Shown: one piece after another, positions 18,995 through 26,993 of the stretch
Position numbering within the stretch: the stretch's first letter is position 1
Layout of the letters: each line of letters starts with the position of its first letter
DNA from: an uncultured Eubacteriales bacterium
GTDB taxonomy: Bacteria > Bacillota > Clostridia > Oscillospirales > Acutalibacteraceae
Assembly (NCBI GenBank): GCA_948527295.1
Contig: CAOSWK010000005.1
Span: 13,899 to 77,898, forward strand
Direction: 5' to 3'
DNA length: 64,000 nucleotides
Notes under the pieces: generated by a model
Database searches by the model: none
What the model was told of the DNA's origin: nothing
Seen by the model: the letters and a program-made list of their open reading frames with translations, nothing else
Program-made: the position numbers and the translations under genes

Positions 18995-21067
18995 ATGGAG
19001 AATCGCAAGCGGATCCCTTATAATAACCGGGAATTGAGCTGGCTGGACTTTAATTATAGGGTTCTTGACGAGGCTTTTCGGAAGGATAATCCGATTTTTG
19101 AGCGGGTGAAGTTTTTGTCGATTGCGGCCTCTAACTTGGACGAGTTTTTTATGGTGCGCGTGGCCGGAATCATGGAGCAAATCAATTTGGGTTATAAGAA
19201 GAAAGACCCGGCGGGCCTTACGCCGAAGCAGCAGCTTTTTAAGATAAATGAGAAGGCTCACAGCTTTTTAAATAAAATGTATCAATGCTTTAAGAAGTCG
19301 ATCAAGCCGGCCTTGGCGCAGAAAAATATTCATTTTTTGGAGATTAAAAATTTAAATGCGGCTCAAAAAAAATTTGTTGATGACTATTTTAACAAGATAA
19401 TTTTTCCGGTATTGACGCCACTTGCCGTGGATCAGAGCCGGCCGTTTCCGCTGCTTTCTAACAAGAGCTTAAATTTGGCGGTGAGGCTTTTAAAAAATGG
19501 CGAGACTAATTTTGCGTTAGTCCAGGTGCCGTCCATTTTGCCGCGGTTTTTAGAGTTGCCCTCTACTGATGAGGAGAAAAAATTTTTTATTTTGATCGAG
19601 GATATCATAACAAAAAAGTTGCCGCAGCTGTTTGAGCTGCACAAGATAAAGGCGTGCTGCCAGTTCCGGATTACTCGAAATTCGGACTTGGAAATTGACG
19701 AGGAGGCCGCAGATTTGTTGGTTGAGGTGCAGCGGTCGATAAAAAAACGGCGTCGTGGCGAGCCTGTGCGGTTAGAGTTGTTGAAGGGGTGCGACAAAAA
19801 GACGAGAGAGTTTTTGGTGAGGATGCTTTCGATGCGGGAGGAGGACATTTACGACCTTTCGGGGCCGATTGACCTCACGTTTTTAATGAAATTCTCGCAA
19901 CTTAACGGATTTGATAAATTCCGTTTTGCGCCGCTTGTTCCGGTTGACCCTCCTGCTGACTTTTGGGGCTGTGACTCCATTTTTGACGCGATCAAACAGC
20001 GGGACCGCTTGGTGCACCTTCCGTACGAAAGTTTTAACGCGGTGGTAAGATTTATAAATCAGGCCGCCGATGACCCCGACGTTTTGGCCATAAAGCAGAC
20101 GCTGTACCGAGTTAGCGGGAATTCGCCGATAATTGATGCTTTGATAAAAGCGGCAGAAAATGGCAAGCAAGTCACGGTTTTGGTTGAGTTAAAGGCTCGA
20201 TTTGATGAGGAAAATAATGTGAACTGGGCCAAGAAACTTGAGCGTGCCGGCTGCCACGTTATTTATGGCTTATATGGGCTTAAGACCCACTGCAAGATCT
20301 TGCTGGTTGTGCGCAAGGAAAGTGACGGCATTAAGCGCTATGTTCATATGTCCACCGGCAATTACAACGATTTCACCGCGAGGGTTTATACCGACATTGG
20401 ATTTTTTACCTGCAGAGAGAGCTTTGGCGCTGATGCTTCTTCGTTGTTTAACACTTTGACGGGGTATTCTCGGCCACCGGAGTACAGTAAGCTGATTGTG
20501 GCGCCAAACAAGATGAGAAGTTTTTTTGAAAAGATGATAGAAAACGAAATAAAAAACGCGAAAAAAGGCTTGCCTTCGGGCATTACTATAAAGATAAATT
20601 CGCTTGTGGACGAGGAGATGATTCGGCTATTTTACCGTGCGTCTCAAGAGGGCGTGAATATTAACCTGATTGTGCGCGGGATTTGCTGCTTGATTCCCGG
20701 CCTTAAGGGGATTAGCGAGAACATTAGTGTTCGGAGCATTGTGGGGCAGTTTTTGGAGCATAGCCGAATTTACAAATTTTGCTGTGGTGGGAATCCGCAG
20801 ATATTCATCGGGAGCGCGGACCTGATGCCCAGGAACCTTGACAAGCGCGTGGAATTGGTCTTTCCGATAGATGATGAGCAGATAAAATTGAGAATTGACG
20901 ATATTTTAACCGTGATGCTAAATGATACCACCAACGCAAAAATTCAAAATTCTAATACGGAATATTCAAAGCTCGATATGCGCGGCAAAAACAAGGTGAA
21001 TAGCCAGCAGTATTTTTTGAAAGAGGCAAAGCAGCGGCTGGCTAGCTTGGAGCAGAGCGTTGAATAA
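18995..21067 (+). CDS. ppk1: Polyphosphate kinase 1
   Basis: 690 residues, SD GGAGGTG. It reversibly makes polyphosphate from ATP. Domain order is typical: N-terminal helical domain (NRELSWLDFNYRVLDEA, AASNLDEFFMVRVAG), head domain, then two phospholipase-D-like catalytic domains with KTHCKILLVVRKE carrying the autophosphorylated histidine, HMSTGNYN, and RIYKFCCGG...FIGSADLMPRNLDKRVE. Length is normal. Together with the upstream ppx-like gene it forms a make-and-degrade pair. Confidence 0.95.
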   Translation: MENRKRIPYNNRELSWLDFNYRVLDEAFRKDNPIFERVKFLSIAASNLDEFFMVRVAGIMEQINLGYKKKDPAGLTPKQQLFKINEKAHSFLNKMYQCFKKSIKPALAQKNIHFLEIKNLNAAQKKFVDDYFNKIIFPVLTPLAVDQSRPFPLLSNKSLNLAVRLLKNGETNFALVQVPSILPRFLELPSTDEEKKFFILIEDIITKKLPQLFELHKIKACCQFRITRNSDLEIDEEAADLLVEVQRSIKKRRRGEPVRLELLKGCDKKTREFLVRMLSMREEDIYDLSGPIDLTFLMKFSQLNGFDKFRFAPLVPVDPPADFWGCDSIFDAIKQRDRLVHLPYESFNAVVRFINQAADDPDVLAIKQTLYRVSGNSPIIDALIKAAENGKQVTVLVELKARFDEENNVNWAKKLERAGCHVIYGLYGLKTHCKILLVVRKESDGIKRYVHMSTGNYNDFTARVYTDIGFFTCRESFGADASSLFNTLTGYSRPPEYSKLIVAPNKMRSFFEKMIENEIKNAKKGLPSGITIKINSLVDEEMIRLFYRASQEGVNINLIVRGICCLIPGLKGISENISVRSIVGQFLEHSRIYKFCCGGNPQIFIGSADLMPRNLDKRVELVFPIDDEQIKLRIDDILTVMLNDTTNAKIQNSNTEYSKLDMRGKNKVNSQQYFLKEAKQRLASLEQSVE

Positions 21068-21098
21068 TGTTAAAACAGCGAAAGCGAGAGGCACTTTT

Positions 21099-21557
21099 AT
21101 GGATAAAATCGAAAGTTTTAAGGTTGACCACACGAAGATATCGCAGGGGATGTATGTTTCTCGGGTCGATGACGACATTGTAACCTACGATATACGCATG
21201 GTAAAGCCGAATACCCCGCCTTTTTTGGAGGATGCCGGCCTGCACAGCTTTGAGCATCTTTTGGCTACTTTTGTGAGAAATAGTGTGCACGGCAAGAATA
21301 TAGTCTACGCCGGGCCGATGGGCTGCAGGACCGGGTTTTATCTGCTGGTTAGGGGGATTTCTCACCAAGCGGCGTTAAATTTAGTCAAAGATGCCATGGA
21401 CTATATTGCAAATTTTGAGGGGCCTTTGCCTGGGAGTACTGAAGCCGAATGCGGAAATTATCTGTGCCACGACGTAAATGCCGCTAAACAGTACGCTAAA
21501 AGGATGATTCCTATTTTGAAAAACTGGAAAGTAGAAGATTTGGCTTATAAAGCGTAA
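21099..21557 (+). CDS. luxS: S-ribosylhomocysteine lyase LuxS (autoinducer-2 synthase)
   Basis: Converts S-ribosylhomocysteine to homocysteine and the AI-2 precursor DPD. Metal ligands are visible: His49 and His53 in HSFEH and Cys118 in ECGNYLC. The active-site cysteine is in GPMGCRTGFY. The frame is open from 21060, overlapping the end of ppk1, but GAGAGG at 21086-21091 matches ATG 21099, giving 152 residues, the usual LuxS length. Placement directly after ppk1 suggests co-transcription. Confidence 0.94.
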   Translation: MDKIESFKVDHTKISQGMYVSRVDDDIVTYDIRMVKPNTPPFLEDAGLHSFEHLLATFVRNSVHGKNIVYAGPMGCRTGFYLLVRGISHQAALNLVKDAMDYIANFEGPLPGSTEAECGNYLCHDVNAAKQYAKRMIPILKNWKVEDLAYKA

Positions 21558-21621
21558 GATAGCTGAATTTGGAAGGTGCTTTAATTCTTATAAAAAAATT
21601 AATGTTTAATGGTGGGCAAAA

Positions 21622-22035
21622 ATGGTAACGGTCGAATATGTAGAAAACTTTGAGGATATTGATAAAATTGCAGATAAATTGCTTACGGAATATGACAAAG
21701 AAAATGAAGTTGAGTACAATTTTAAAAAGTTTAGTTTTGTTGCAAAGGAAAACAGTAAAATTGTGGGTTATTTAACTGGCTTTAGTTATTACGCTGAAGT
21801 TACGATCAATAATTTGGTCGTTAAAAAAGAGTGCAGAGGAAGAGGCATTGACAAAAAGCTTATAGATCATGTGGTAAGATGCTTTAACGGCAGGGGATTT
21901 AACAATATTAATCTTGTTACAAATGCGTTTCAGGCCCCTGGTTTTTATAAGAATTGTGGCTTTGAGCTGGAATTTGTGCGAGAAAACAAGAGTAATCCAA
22001 AGCTGACAAAGTACTTTTTTGTAAAATATTTATAA
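21622..22035 (+). CDS. GNAT-family N-acetyltransferase
   Basis: 137 residues. Acetyl-CoA binding motif A is seen as VVKKECRGRGIDKKLIDHV (the R/Q-x-x-G-x-G element is RGRGID), with motif B-like GFYKNCGFE near the C-terminus. The substrate is not predictable. The ATG is preceded by GGTGGGC at modest spacing. Its stop region overlaps the opposite-strand small gene by 6 bp. Confidence 0.8.
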   Translation: MVTVEYVENFEDIDKIADKLLTEYDKENEVEYNFKKFSFVAKENSKIVGYLTGFSYYAEVTINNLVVKKECRGRGIDKKLIDHVVRCFNGRGFNNINLVTNAFQAPGFYKNCGFELEFVRENKSNPKLTKYFFVKYL

Positions 22036-22233
22036 GAATGAAGAAAATTTGCTTGAGTAATTTTCTGCGCCTTGGCTTGGTTGAAGTGTGTGCGTGTAAT
22101 TTATGATTTCTTGTTGTTCGTCTGGAGATAACGTGCCAAAATATTCGATTGCATCGCTGGTTTGCTCTGCTGCCATGGACAGGCTGACCGGAATATTCGA
22201 GATATTTTTGTTGTTGTTAACCGTAAAAACCAC
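22030..22233 (-). CDS. Small conserved-looking protein of unknown function
   Basis: 67 residues, soluble, with AIEYFGTLSPDEQQEIINYTHTLQ in the second half. This pattern (a Phe-x-x-Leu-Ser then a helix ending in THxLQS) resembles a small clostridial protein family I have seen without assigned function. A GGAGG lies so close to the GTG start that the true start is uncertain. The amidase-like gene upstream is on the same strand. Confidence 0.5.
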   Translation of the reverse strand: MVFTVNNNKNISNIPVSLSMAAEQTSDAIEYFGTLSPDEQQEIINYTHTLQPSQGAENYSSKFSSFL

Positions 22234-22290
22234 CTCCGCTTGAAGATGAGATTAGTTTTTACTGGTTGAAAAATTTTATGCCCAGAGATT

Positions 22291-22782
22291 TTAAAAATAT
22301 TTTCTTGCGCCAATTATATGAATAAACCTCAGTTTGTCAAAATCATAAGTATTTAGCGGGCGCATATAGGAGTCGTCGCTATGGGCACTCACAAAAATTT
22401 TATTTTTTTCAATTTTATTTATAATCACATTGTGGTAAAATTGGCCGTCGCTGTTGCCAAGCTGGATTATATCTGCCGGCTCGACGTTTGTGCTGGATGA
22501 CTCTATTCCAAATGGGCCTGTGGCTTTATTATCGATTAGAAAGTTATATAAAAACTCAACACCGCTCCAGGACGGCGATCTATCGTAACTGCTTTTGTAG
22601 TACCAGCCGTATATCGGGGTGTAGTTCATTACGCCGCGCCCTGCGTAGATACACTGAGAGACGTAGCTTGTGCAGTCGCCGCCAATTTTTTCAAAATTCA
22701 AATACTTTGGGTTGCGCTTAAATGCCCATTCTTTTGCATATTCCAATGCCTTTTCTCTGTCATATTTAACCTCTTTTAACAT
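22291..22782 (-). CDS. Amidase_6-type putative amidase (papain-like fold)
   Basis: 163 residues with no signal peptide. The start YDREKALEYAKEWA and the catalytic-site region IGGDCTSYVSQCIYAG fit the putative amidase domain family 6 seen in Bacillus and Clostridium; Cys in GGDCTS would be the nucleophile and His in FYHNVI the base. Family members act on peptidoglycan or are involved in sporulation-related processes, but this short cytoplasmic form has no assigned substrate. Confidence 0.8.
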   Translation of the reverse strand: MLKEVKYDREKALEYAKEWAFKRNPKYLNFEKIGGDCTSYVSQCIYAGRGVMNYTPIYGWYYKSSYDRSPSWSGVEFLYNFLIDNKATGPFGIESSSTNVEPADIIQLGNSDGQFYHNVIINKIEKNKIFVSAHSDDSYMRPLNTYDFDKLRFIHIIGARKYF

Positions 22783-22907
22783 ACTTTAACCCTCGCCTTT
22801 ACGTCTTTTTCACATTATATGAGGCTGCGCTTTAAAGTGGTGATTAAATCAAAATCCGCTTTGTTGTGACATTAAATGCAGTTGAGGCATTAATTTTTGT
22901 TTGGCCC

Positions 22908-22936
22908 TTGACGTTTAAGCGAAAAATTGGTATACT
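22908..22936 (+). promoter_or_regulatory. Sigma-A promoter of the rpsF-ssb-rpsR operon
   Basis: TTGACG at 22908-22913, 17-bp spacer, TATACT at 22931-22936. It gives a leader of about 100 nt before the rpsF ATG at 23043. Confidence 0.8.
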
Positions 22937-22976
22937 TGATATTAGTAATTTTCATATTTTTTGATGTTACATCCTT

Positions 22977-23016
22977 ACTCCGGCCTAGCTTGTGCGAGCA
23001 ACTGTTGTGCCGGGGT
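22977..23016 (+). promoter_or_regulatory. rpsF leader hairpin, candidate S6:S18 autoregulatory element
   Basis: ACTCCGGC (22977-22984) pairs fully with GCCGGGGT (23009-23016), enclosing a loop with a small inner GCT/AGC helix. A structured leader with a CCG element in front of rpsF is the known S6:S18 binding site in many bacteria. The position and CCG content fit; the detailed fold has not been compared. Confidence 0.5.
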
Positions 23017-23042
23017 CTAATGTCCAAAAGGAGGTGCTATAT

Positions 23043-23369
23043 ATGTCTGAGATTAAGAATGCTTACGAGACGGTTATTGTTTTTTCTGTAAAAAATGGTG
23101 ACGATGCTGTTGCGGCGTTGGTTCAAAAGTTTAAAGAGCTTATTGAAAAAAATGCTACTCTTGACGCTGTTGACGAATGGGGCAGAAAAAGGCTTGCTTA
23201 TCCGATTAACAAAGAGACAGAAGGTCATTACGTTCTTTTTGACTTTACTTGCGGACCGAGTTTTCCTTCTGAGTTGGATCGTATCTATAAGATCACCGAT
23301 GGAATCCTTCGTTCTTTGATAGTTAAGAAAGAGAAAAATAAGGAGGCTTCTGATTCTAATGCTGAATAA
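23043..23369 (+). CDS. rpsF: Ribosomal protein bS6
   Basis: 108 residues, small-subunit protein that pairs with S18. YETVIVFSVKNGDD, DEWGRKRLAYPINKETEGHYVLFDF and the C-terminal DGILRSLIVKKE are family features. The frame opens earlier (22992), but AAAAGGAGGTG immediately before ATG 23043 fixes the start. It overlaps ssb by 11 bp. Confidence 0.95.
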   Translation: MSEIKNAYETVIVFSVKNGDDAVAALVQKFKELIEKNATLDAVDEWGRKRLAYPINKETEGHYVLFDFTCGPSFPSELDRIYKITDGILRSLIVKKEKNKEASDSNAE

Positions 23370-23826
23370 TGTAGTTTTGATGGGGCGGTTAACGGCTGAC
23401 CCAGAGCTTCGGCATACGTCAAATGGCGTGGCTGTTACTAGCTTTACTTTGGCGGTTAATCGGTCTTACGCTAAGGCGGGCACGGAGCGCGTTACGGATT
23501 TTATTGATATTGTTGCTTGGCGAAACACTGCGGAATTTGTTACGAAATATTTTACAAAAGGCCAGCTAGTTGCGGTTGAGGGGTCTATTCAGACTCGCAC
23601 TTATCAAGACAAAGATGGCAACAACAGGAAGGCTTTTGAAGTGGTTGCGAGCAACGTTCATTTTGCAGAAGCTAAGCGAAATGGGGCTAATCGAGGCGAT
23701 TTTGGTGACGCTAACTCAACAGGTGGAGATAATTATCAACGCCAGGGCGAGGCTGCACCATCTTTTGAAAATGGTAGTGACGATGACTTTAAAGAAATCC
23801 CAACTGATGATGATTTGCCGTTTTAG
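23359..23826 (+). CDS. ssb: Single-stranded DNA-binding protein
   Basis: 155 residues. OB-fold start LNNVVLMGRLTADPELRHT and FIDIVAWRNTAEFVTKYFTKGQLVAVEGSIQTR are classical. A disordered Gly/Asn/Asp linker leads to the acidic tip DDDLPF, which binds partner proteins. AAGGAGG inside the end of rpsF is its SD. The rpsF-ssb-rpsR order is the standard one. Confidence 0.96.
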   Translation: MLNNVVLMGRLTADPELRHTSNGVAVTSFTLAVNRSYAKAGTERVTDFIDIVAWRNTAEFVTKYFTKGQLVAVEGSIQTRTYQDKDGNNRKAFEVVASNVHFAEAKRNGANRGDFGDANSTGGDNYQRQGEAAPSFENGSDDDFKEIPTDDDLPF

Positions 23827-23865
23827 GCTTTTTGAAATTTAAGTAAGAAGGAGGAGATTATTTTA

Positions 23866-24120
23866 ATGGCTGAAAAAGTAGAAAAAGAAGGCCGCCGGAT
23901 GGGCGCGCGCAGAGGAAGAAAGAAGATTTGCGCTTTTTGCTCTGAAAAGGTTACGCAGATTGATTATAAGGACGCTGCTATGTTGCGGCGGTTTATCTCG
24001 GAGCGGGCTAAGATTCTTCCCAGAAGAGTTACCGGTACTTGCGCTTGCCATCAACGCGGGTTAACTCAGGCGATTAAGCGGGCTCGCCACTTGGCTTTGT
24101 TACCTTTTAGCAACGATTAA
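23866..24120 (+). CDS. rpsR: Ribosomal protein bS18
   Basis: 84 residues. The signature KICAFCSEKVTQIDYKDAAMLRRFISERAKILPRRVTGTCACHQRGL is split by no insertions and includes the zinc-type cysteines (CAFC...CAC). It has a basic N-terminus and a strong SD (GAAGGAGGAG). A strong terminator follows 18 bp downstream. Confidence 0.96.
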   Translation: MAEKVEKEGRRMGARRGRKKICAFCSEKVTQIDYKDAAMLRRFISERAKILPRRVTGTCACHQRGLTQAIKRARHLALLPFSND

Positions 24121-24138
24121 TTTATTTTTGAATTTGTG

Positions 24139-24176
24139 CGCAGTGACTTATAAATTATAAGTTGCTGCGTATTTTT
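24139..24176 (+). terminator. Rho-independent terminator of the rpsF operon
   Basis: A 14-bp stem (24139-24152 with 24156-24169, two G-T pairs) and a 3-base loop, followed by TATTTTTAT. Confidence 0.85.
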
Positions 24177-24201
24177 ATACAAAAAGGGGCATATTAAGCA
24201 A

Positions 24202-24705
24202 ATGAAGATAAATTTGGATTTTTATACTTTAAGTGCGATTGAGCTTGCGCCTAAATTACTGGGAATGAAGCTTTGCCGAAAAATTGGAAATAAAACGATA
24301 AAACTCAGAATAACGGAGACTGAGAGCTACTTTGGTGAATCTGACACTGCCTGCCATGCGCATAAGGGCAAAACTGAACGGACGAAAATTCTGTATGAGC
24401 GCGGGGGAGTGGCTTACGTTTATCTGTGCTACGGGCTTCACAACTTGCTTAATGTTGTCACGGGCGAAAAGGATTTCCCTCAAGCGGTTTTGATCCGCGG
24501 AGTAGAGGGCTTTGATGGCCCTGGCAAATTGACAAAAGCTCTTAGCATTGATAGGACGCTAAATGATGAGGACTTGGTAACGTCAAAAAGGCTGTGGATA
24601 GAGGATGACGGCTGCCGATTTAATTATGATGCGACAAAGCGGATCGGCATAGATTACGCTACTCCTGAATATCGGGAAAAATTATGGCGGTTCGTCAAAG
24701 CATAA
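24202..24705 (+). CDS. DNA-3-methyladenine glycosylase (Mpg/AAG family)
   Basis: 167 residues, slightly short for the family (about 190-200). It excises alkylated purines. The motifs RITETESYFGESDTACHA, the GVAYVYLCYGLHNLLNVV strand carrying active-site Tyr and His residues, and QAVLIRGVEG...GPGKLTKAL match AAG. The missing length appears to lie in the C-terminal half. SD AAAAAGGGG is before ATG 24202. It converges on truB with a terminator between them. Confidence 0.9.
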   Translation: MKINLDFYTLSAIELAPKLLGMKLCRKIGNKTIKLRITETESYFGESDTACHAHKGKTERTKILYERGGVAYVYLCYGLHNLLNVVTGEKDFPQAVLIRGVEGFDGPGKLTKALSIDRTLNDEDLVTSKRLWIEDDGCRFNYDATKRIGIDYATPEYREKLWRFVKA

Positions 24706-24711
24706 AATAAT

Positions 24712-24746
24712 GAGGCTATACTCAAAAAGTATAACCTCGTTTTTTT
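24712..24746. terminator. Terminator between convergent mpg and truB
   Basis: GAGGCTATACT (24712-24722) pairs with AGTATAACCTC (24728-24738) with one mismatch, followed by T7 on the plus strand. On the minus strand the other side is moderately T-poor, so it mainly serves the plus-strand gene. Confidence 0.75.
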
Positions 24747-24758
24747 GCGCGGCATCGG

Positions 24759-25667
24759 CTAAACTTCAAGCAAACACGCAACATATAATTCGCCTTTTTC
24801 TAAATTTATCTTTCCGAGCCCAATAAAGCCGATTTCCGCGCTGTAAACCCGAACAATCTTGCTTTCGCTCAATTTTAGGCCATTATTAAAAGAAACTCTG
24901 TCTAAGCTTAATGCGCTACCATTGCGGAATCTATTTGCTTGGGGCAGTGTAATATTCGCAGCATTGAAAGATTTAAACGGTAAATCGCAAGGCAAGACAT
25001 ATTTTTGCAGGTTGTTATTAGCCGTAAGTTCTCGGGCTTTGTCAAGAGATATGCTGTCTTTTAAGCTGAATCCACAAGCTTTTGTTCGTTGCAACCCCGC
25101 TAAAACGGCTCCACAACCAAGTTTTTTGCCGATATCGTCACATAAAGTGCGTATATATGTGCCTTTGGAGCAAGTTATCAACAATTCTCCTTTTTGCAAA
25201 ACCTCATCAAATCGGAGTAATTCTAGCTTGTTTATCACAACCTTGCGAGGAGAACGCTCAACTTCTATGCCTTTTCTCGCAAGGGTGTATAGCCGCACGC
25301 CGTCTTTTTGCACGGCAGAGTACATCGGGGGAAGCTGGTCTATTTCTCCGGCAAATGGTTCCAAGGCTGTTTGAAATTCCTTTTTTTTAATGCACGTAGA
25401 TACTGAAGAAAGCACTTTTCCAGTTATATCGAGGGTGTCCGTAGCTAAGCCAAGTTTGATTTTTGCGATGTATTCTTTTTCGGTTATAGGCAAAAGGGCC
25501 TGGAGCTTTGTGGCGCGCCCCAATAAAACCGGCAGAACGCCGGTTGCCATAGGGTCCAACGTGCCGGTGTGCCCAACTTTTTTTTCGCCCAAAAGTTTTC
25601 TCATAACGGCGACGACGTCGAATGAAGTGTAACCTTCGGGCTTGTCTACGATTATTATTCCGTTCAT
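24759..25667 (-). CDS. truB: tRNA pseudouridine-55 synthase TruB
   Basis: 302 residues. Modifies U55 in the T-loop of tRNAs. The N-terminal IIIVDKPEGYTSFDVV and the catalytic KVGHTGTLDPMATGVLPV (Asp38) are unmistakable, as are YSAVQKDGVRLYTLAR and CSKGTYIRTLCDDIG. It is the last gene of the rimP-to-truB operon, starting 2 bp after nrnA ends. Confidence 0.95.
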   Translation of the reverse strand: MNGIIIVDKPEGYTSFDVVAVMRKLLGEKKVGHTGTLDPMATGVLPVLLGRATKLQALLPITEKEYIAKIKLGLATDTLDITGKVLSSVSTCIKKKEFQTALEPFAGEIDQLPPMYSAVQKDGVRLYTLARKGIEVERSPRKVVINKLELLRFDEVLQKGELLITCSKGTYIRTLCDDIGKKLGCGAVLAGLQRTKACGFSLKDSISLDKARELTANNNLQKYVLPCDLPFKSFNAANITLPQANRFRNGSALSLDRVSFNNGLKLSESKIVRVYSAEIGFIGLGKINLEKGELYVACLLEV

Positions 25668-25669
25668 CT

Positions 25670-26629
25670 TTAACCCTCAGCATCGCGCAGATAGCGCTCA
25701 ATTTGCGAAATAATCCTATTTTTGACATCAACTAAATCCCCACAAATGGTGCATCCTGCCGCGCATCTATGACCACCGCCGTTAAAATTAGCACAAATTT
25801 TCGAAGCATCAATAGCCGCATCAGTCCGCATCGAGACTTTAAATATCCCCGGGTGCTCTTCTTTTATGAAAACCCCAATAAGCACGCCCTCAATTTGCCG
25901 CGGAATTGCCGAAAGCCCGTCAAAATCGCTGCTACAAGCGCCAAAACGTATAATCTCTTCGTTTGTAAGGGTAATCATCGCACCTTTATTGCCGCAAAAA
26001 AACTTCAAACTTTCAAGCGCAATCTTCTCAAGGCTAAGTTTGGCGCGGCTTTTAGTGTCGAACATGATTTTATTTATCTCAAAAGCGTTAGCGCCGTGGT
26101 CGATCATATCCGCAGCCACCCGGTAGGAATGCGAAGTAGCGTTCAAGTGCCGAAAACATCCAGTGTCGGTAGAAATGCCGGTATATATGCAGCCAGCAAT
26201 ATCCGCGTCAACATTGACGCCAAGCGCATTTATAATTTCATAAATTATCTCCGCCGTAGCTGCAAAGCCACTTTTCACATATGAGACCTTAGCGAATTGC
26301 TGATTCATCAGATGATGATCAATGCACAAGTCGACACGATCCGCGTAGCAAGAAAGATTCTCGCCCAAAAGCTGAATATCTGCAACGTCCACGCTGATTA
26401 TATAGCCCGGCTCAAAATTTTGATTCTTAACATGCTCAAACAAAAATCCATATTTTCCCGGAATTTCGTCACTGCAAAGAATTTTTGCACTCTTGTCCAT
26501 CTTTTGCAAAGCAAGACATAGCGCAGCGGCAGAGCCCAATGTATCGCCGTCCGGTGACTTATGGGTCAAAATGTAAAAATCGTTATTATCCCGCAAAATC
26601 TTAGCAATATCGTTAATTTCTATTTTCAT
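25670..26629 (-). CDS. nrnA: DHH-family phosphoesterase, NrnA-like oligoribonuclease/pAp phosphatase
   Basis: 319 residues. DHH domain with HKSPDGDTLGSAAAL, SVDVAD and CIDHHLMN (metal ligands), plus DHHA1 domain with FNGGGHRCAAGC near the end. NrnA degrades 2- to 5-mer RNAs and pAp. Its place between rbfA and truB is conserved in Firmicutes. Spacings to both neighbours are only 2-3 bp, so translation is likely coupled. Confidence 0.9.
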   Translation of the reverse strand: MKIEINDIAKILRDNNDFYILTHKSPDGDTLGSAAALCLALQKMDKSAKILCSDEIPGKYGFLFEHVKNQNFEPGYIISVDVADIQLLGENLSCYADRVDLCIDHHLMNQQFAKVSYVKSGFAATAEIIYEIINALGVNVDADIAGCIYTGISTDTGCFRHLNATSHSYRVAADMIDHGANAFEINKIMFDTKSRAKLSLEKIALESLKFFCGNKGAMITLTNEEIIRFGACSSDFDGLSAIPRQIEGVLIGVFIKEEHPGIFKVSMRTDAAIDASKICANFNGGGHRCAAGCTICGDLVDVKNRIISQIERYLRDAEG

Positions 26630-26632
26630 AAA

Positions 26633-26980
26633 TCAAGAATCCTTCAGTCTCTCGAGCTTTTTAAAAAGATCCGCGCCATATTCGATAGAATCCGTCGCAA
26701 AAAAGGTTGGCGCGGGAGTGTTACGGAGTTTAAGCCGTTCTCCCAGCTCGTGCCGGATAAATCCAGCAGCCGATTTCAAGCCCAAAACAGCCTCTTTAGC
26801 CATTTCAATGCCGCCCATCGCACTCACATAAACCTTGCAGAAAGACAAATCCCTGCTAACGTCAACCTTCACAATGCTAATCATACTTTGCGTCACTCGA
26901 GGGTCCTTCAACTCCCTAAAAATCGCGGTTAACTCGCGTTTAACGTCCTCAGTAATTCGCTCAAATTTATGTCCAGGCAT
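26633..26980 (-). CDS. rbfA: Ribosome-binding factor A
   Basis: 115 residues; KH-like protein for 30S maturation at low temperature. FERITEDVKRELTAIFRELKDPRV and VSRDLSFCKVYVS are family features. A longer frame reads upstream into infB, but GGAGG before ATG 26980 defines the start. It lies 13 bp after infB. Confidence 0.94.
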   Translation of the reverse strand: MPGHKFERITEDVKRELTAIFRELKDPRVTQSMISIVKVDVSRDLSFCKVYVSAMGGIEMAKEAVLGLKSAAGFIRHELGERLKLRNTPAPTFFATDSIEYGADLFKKLERLKDS

Positions 26981-26993
26981 AAAAAACCTCCAT

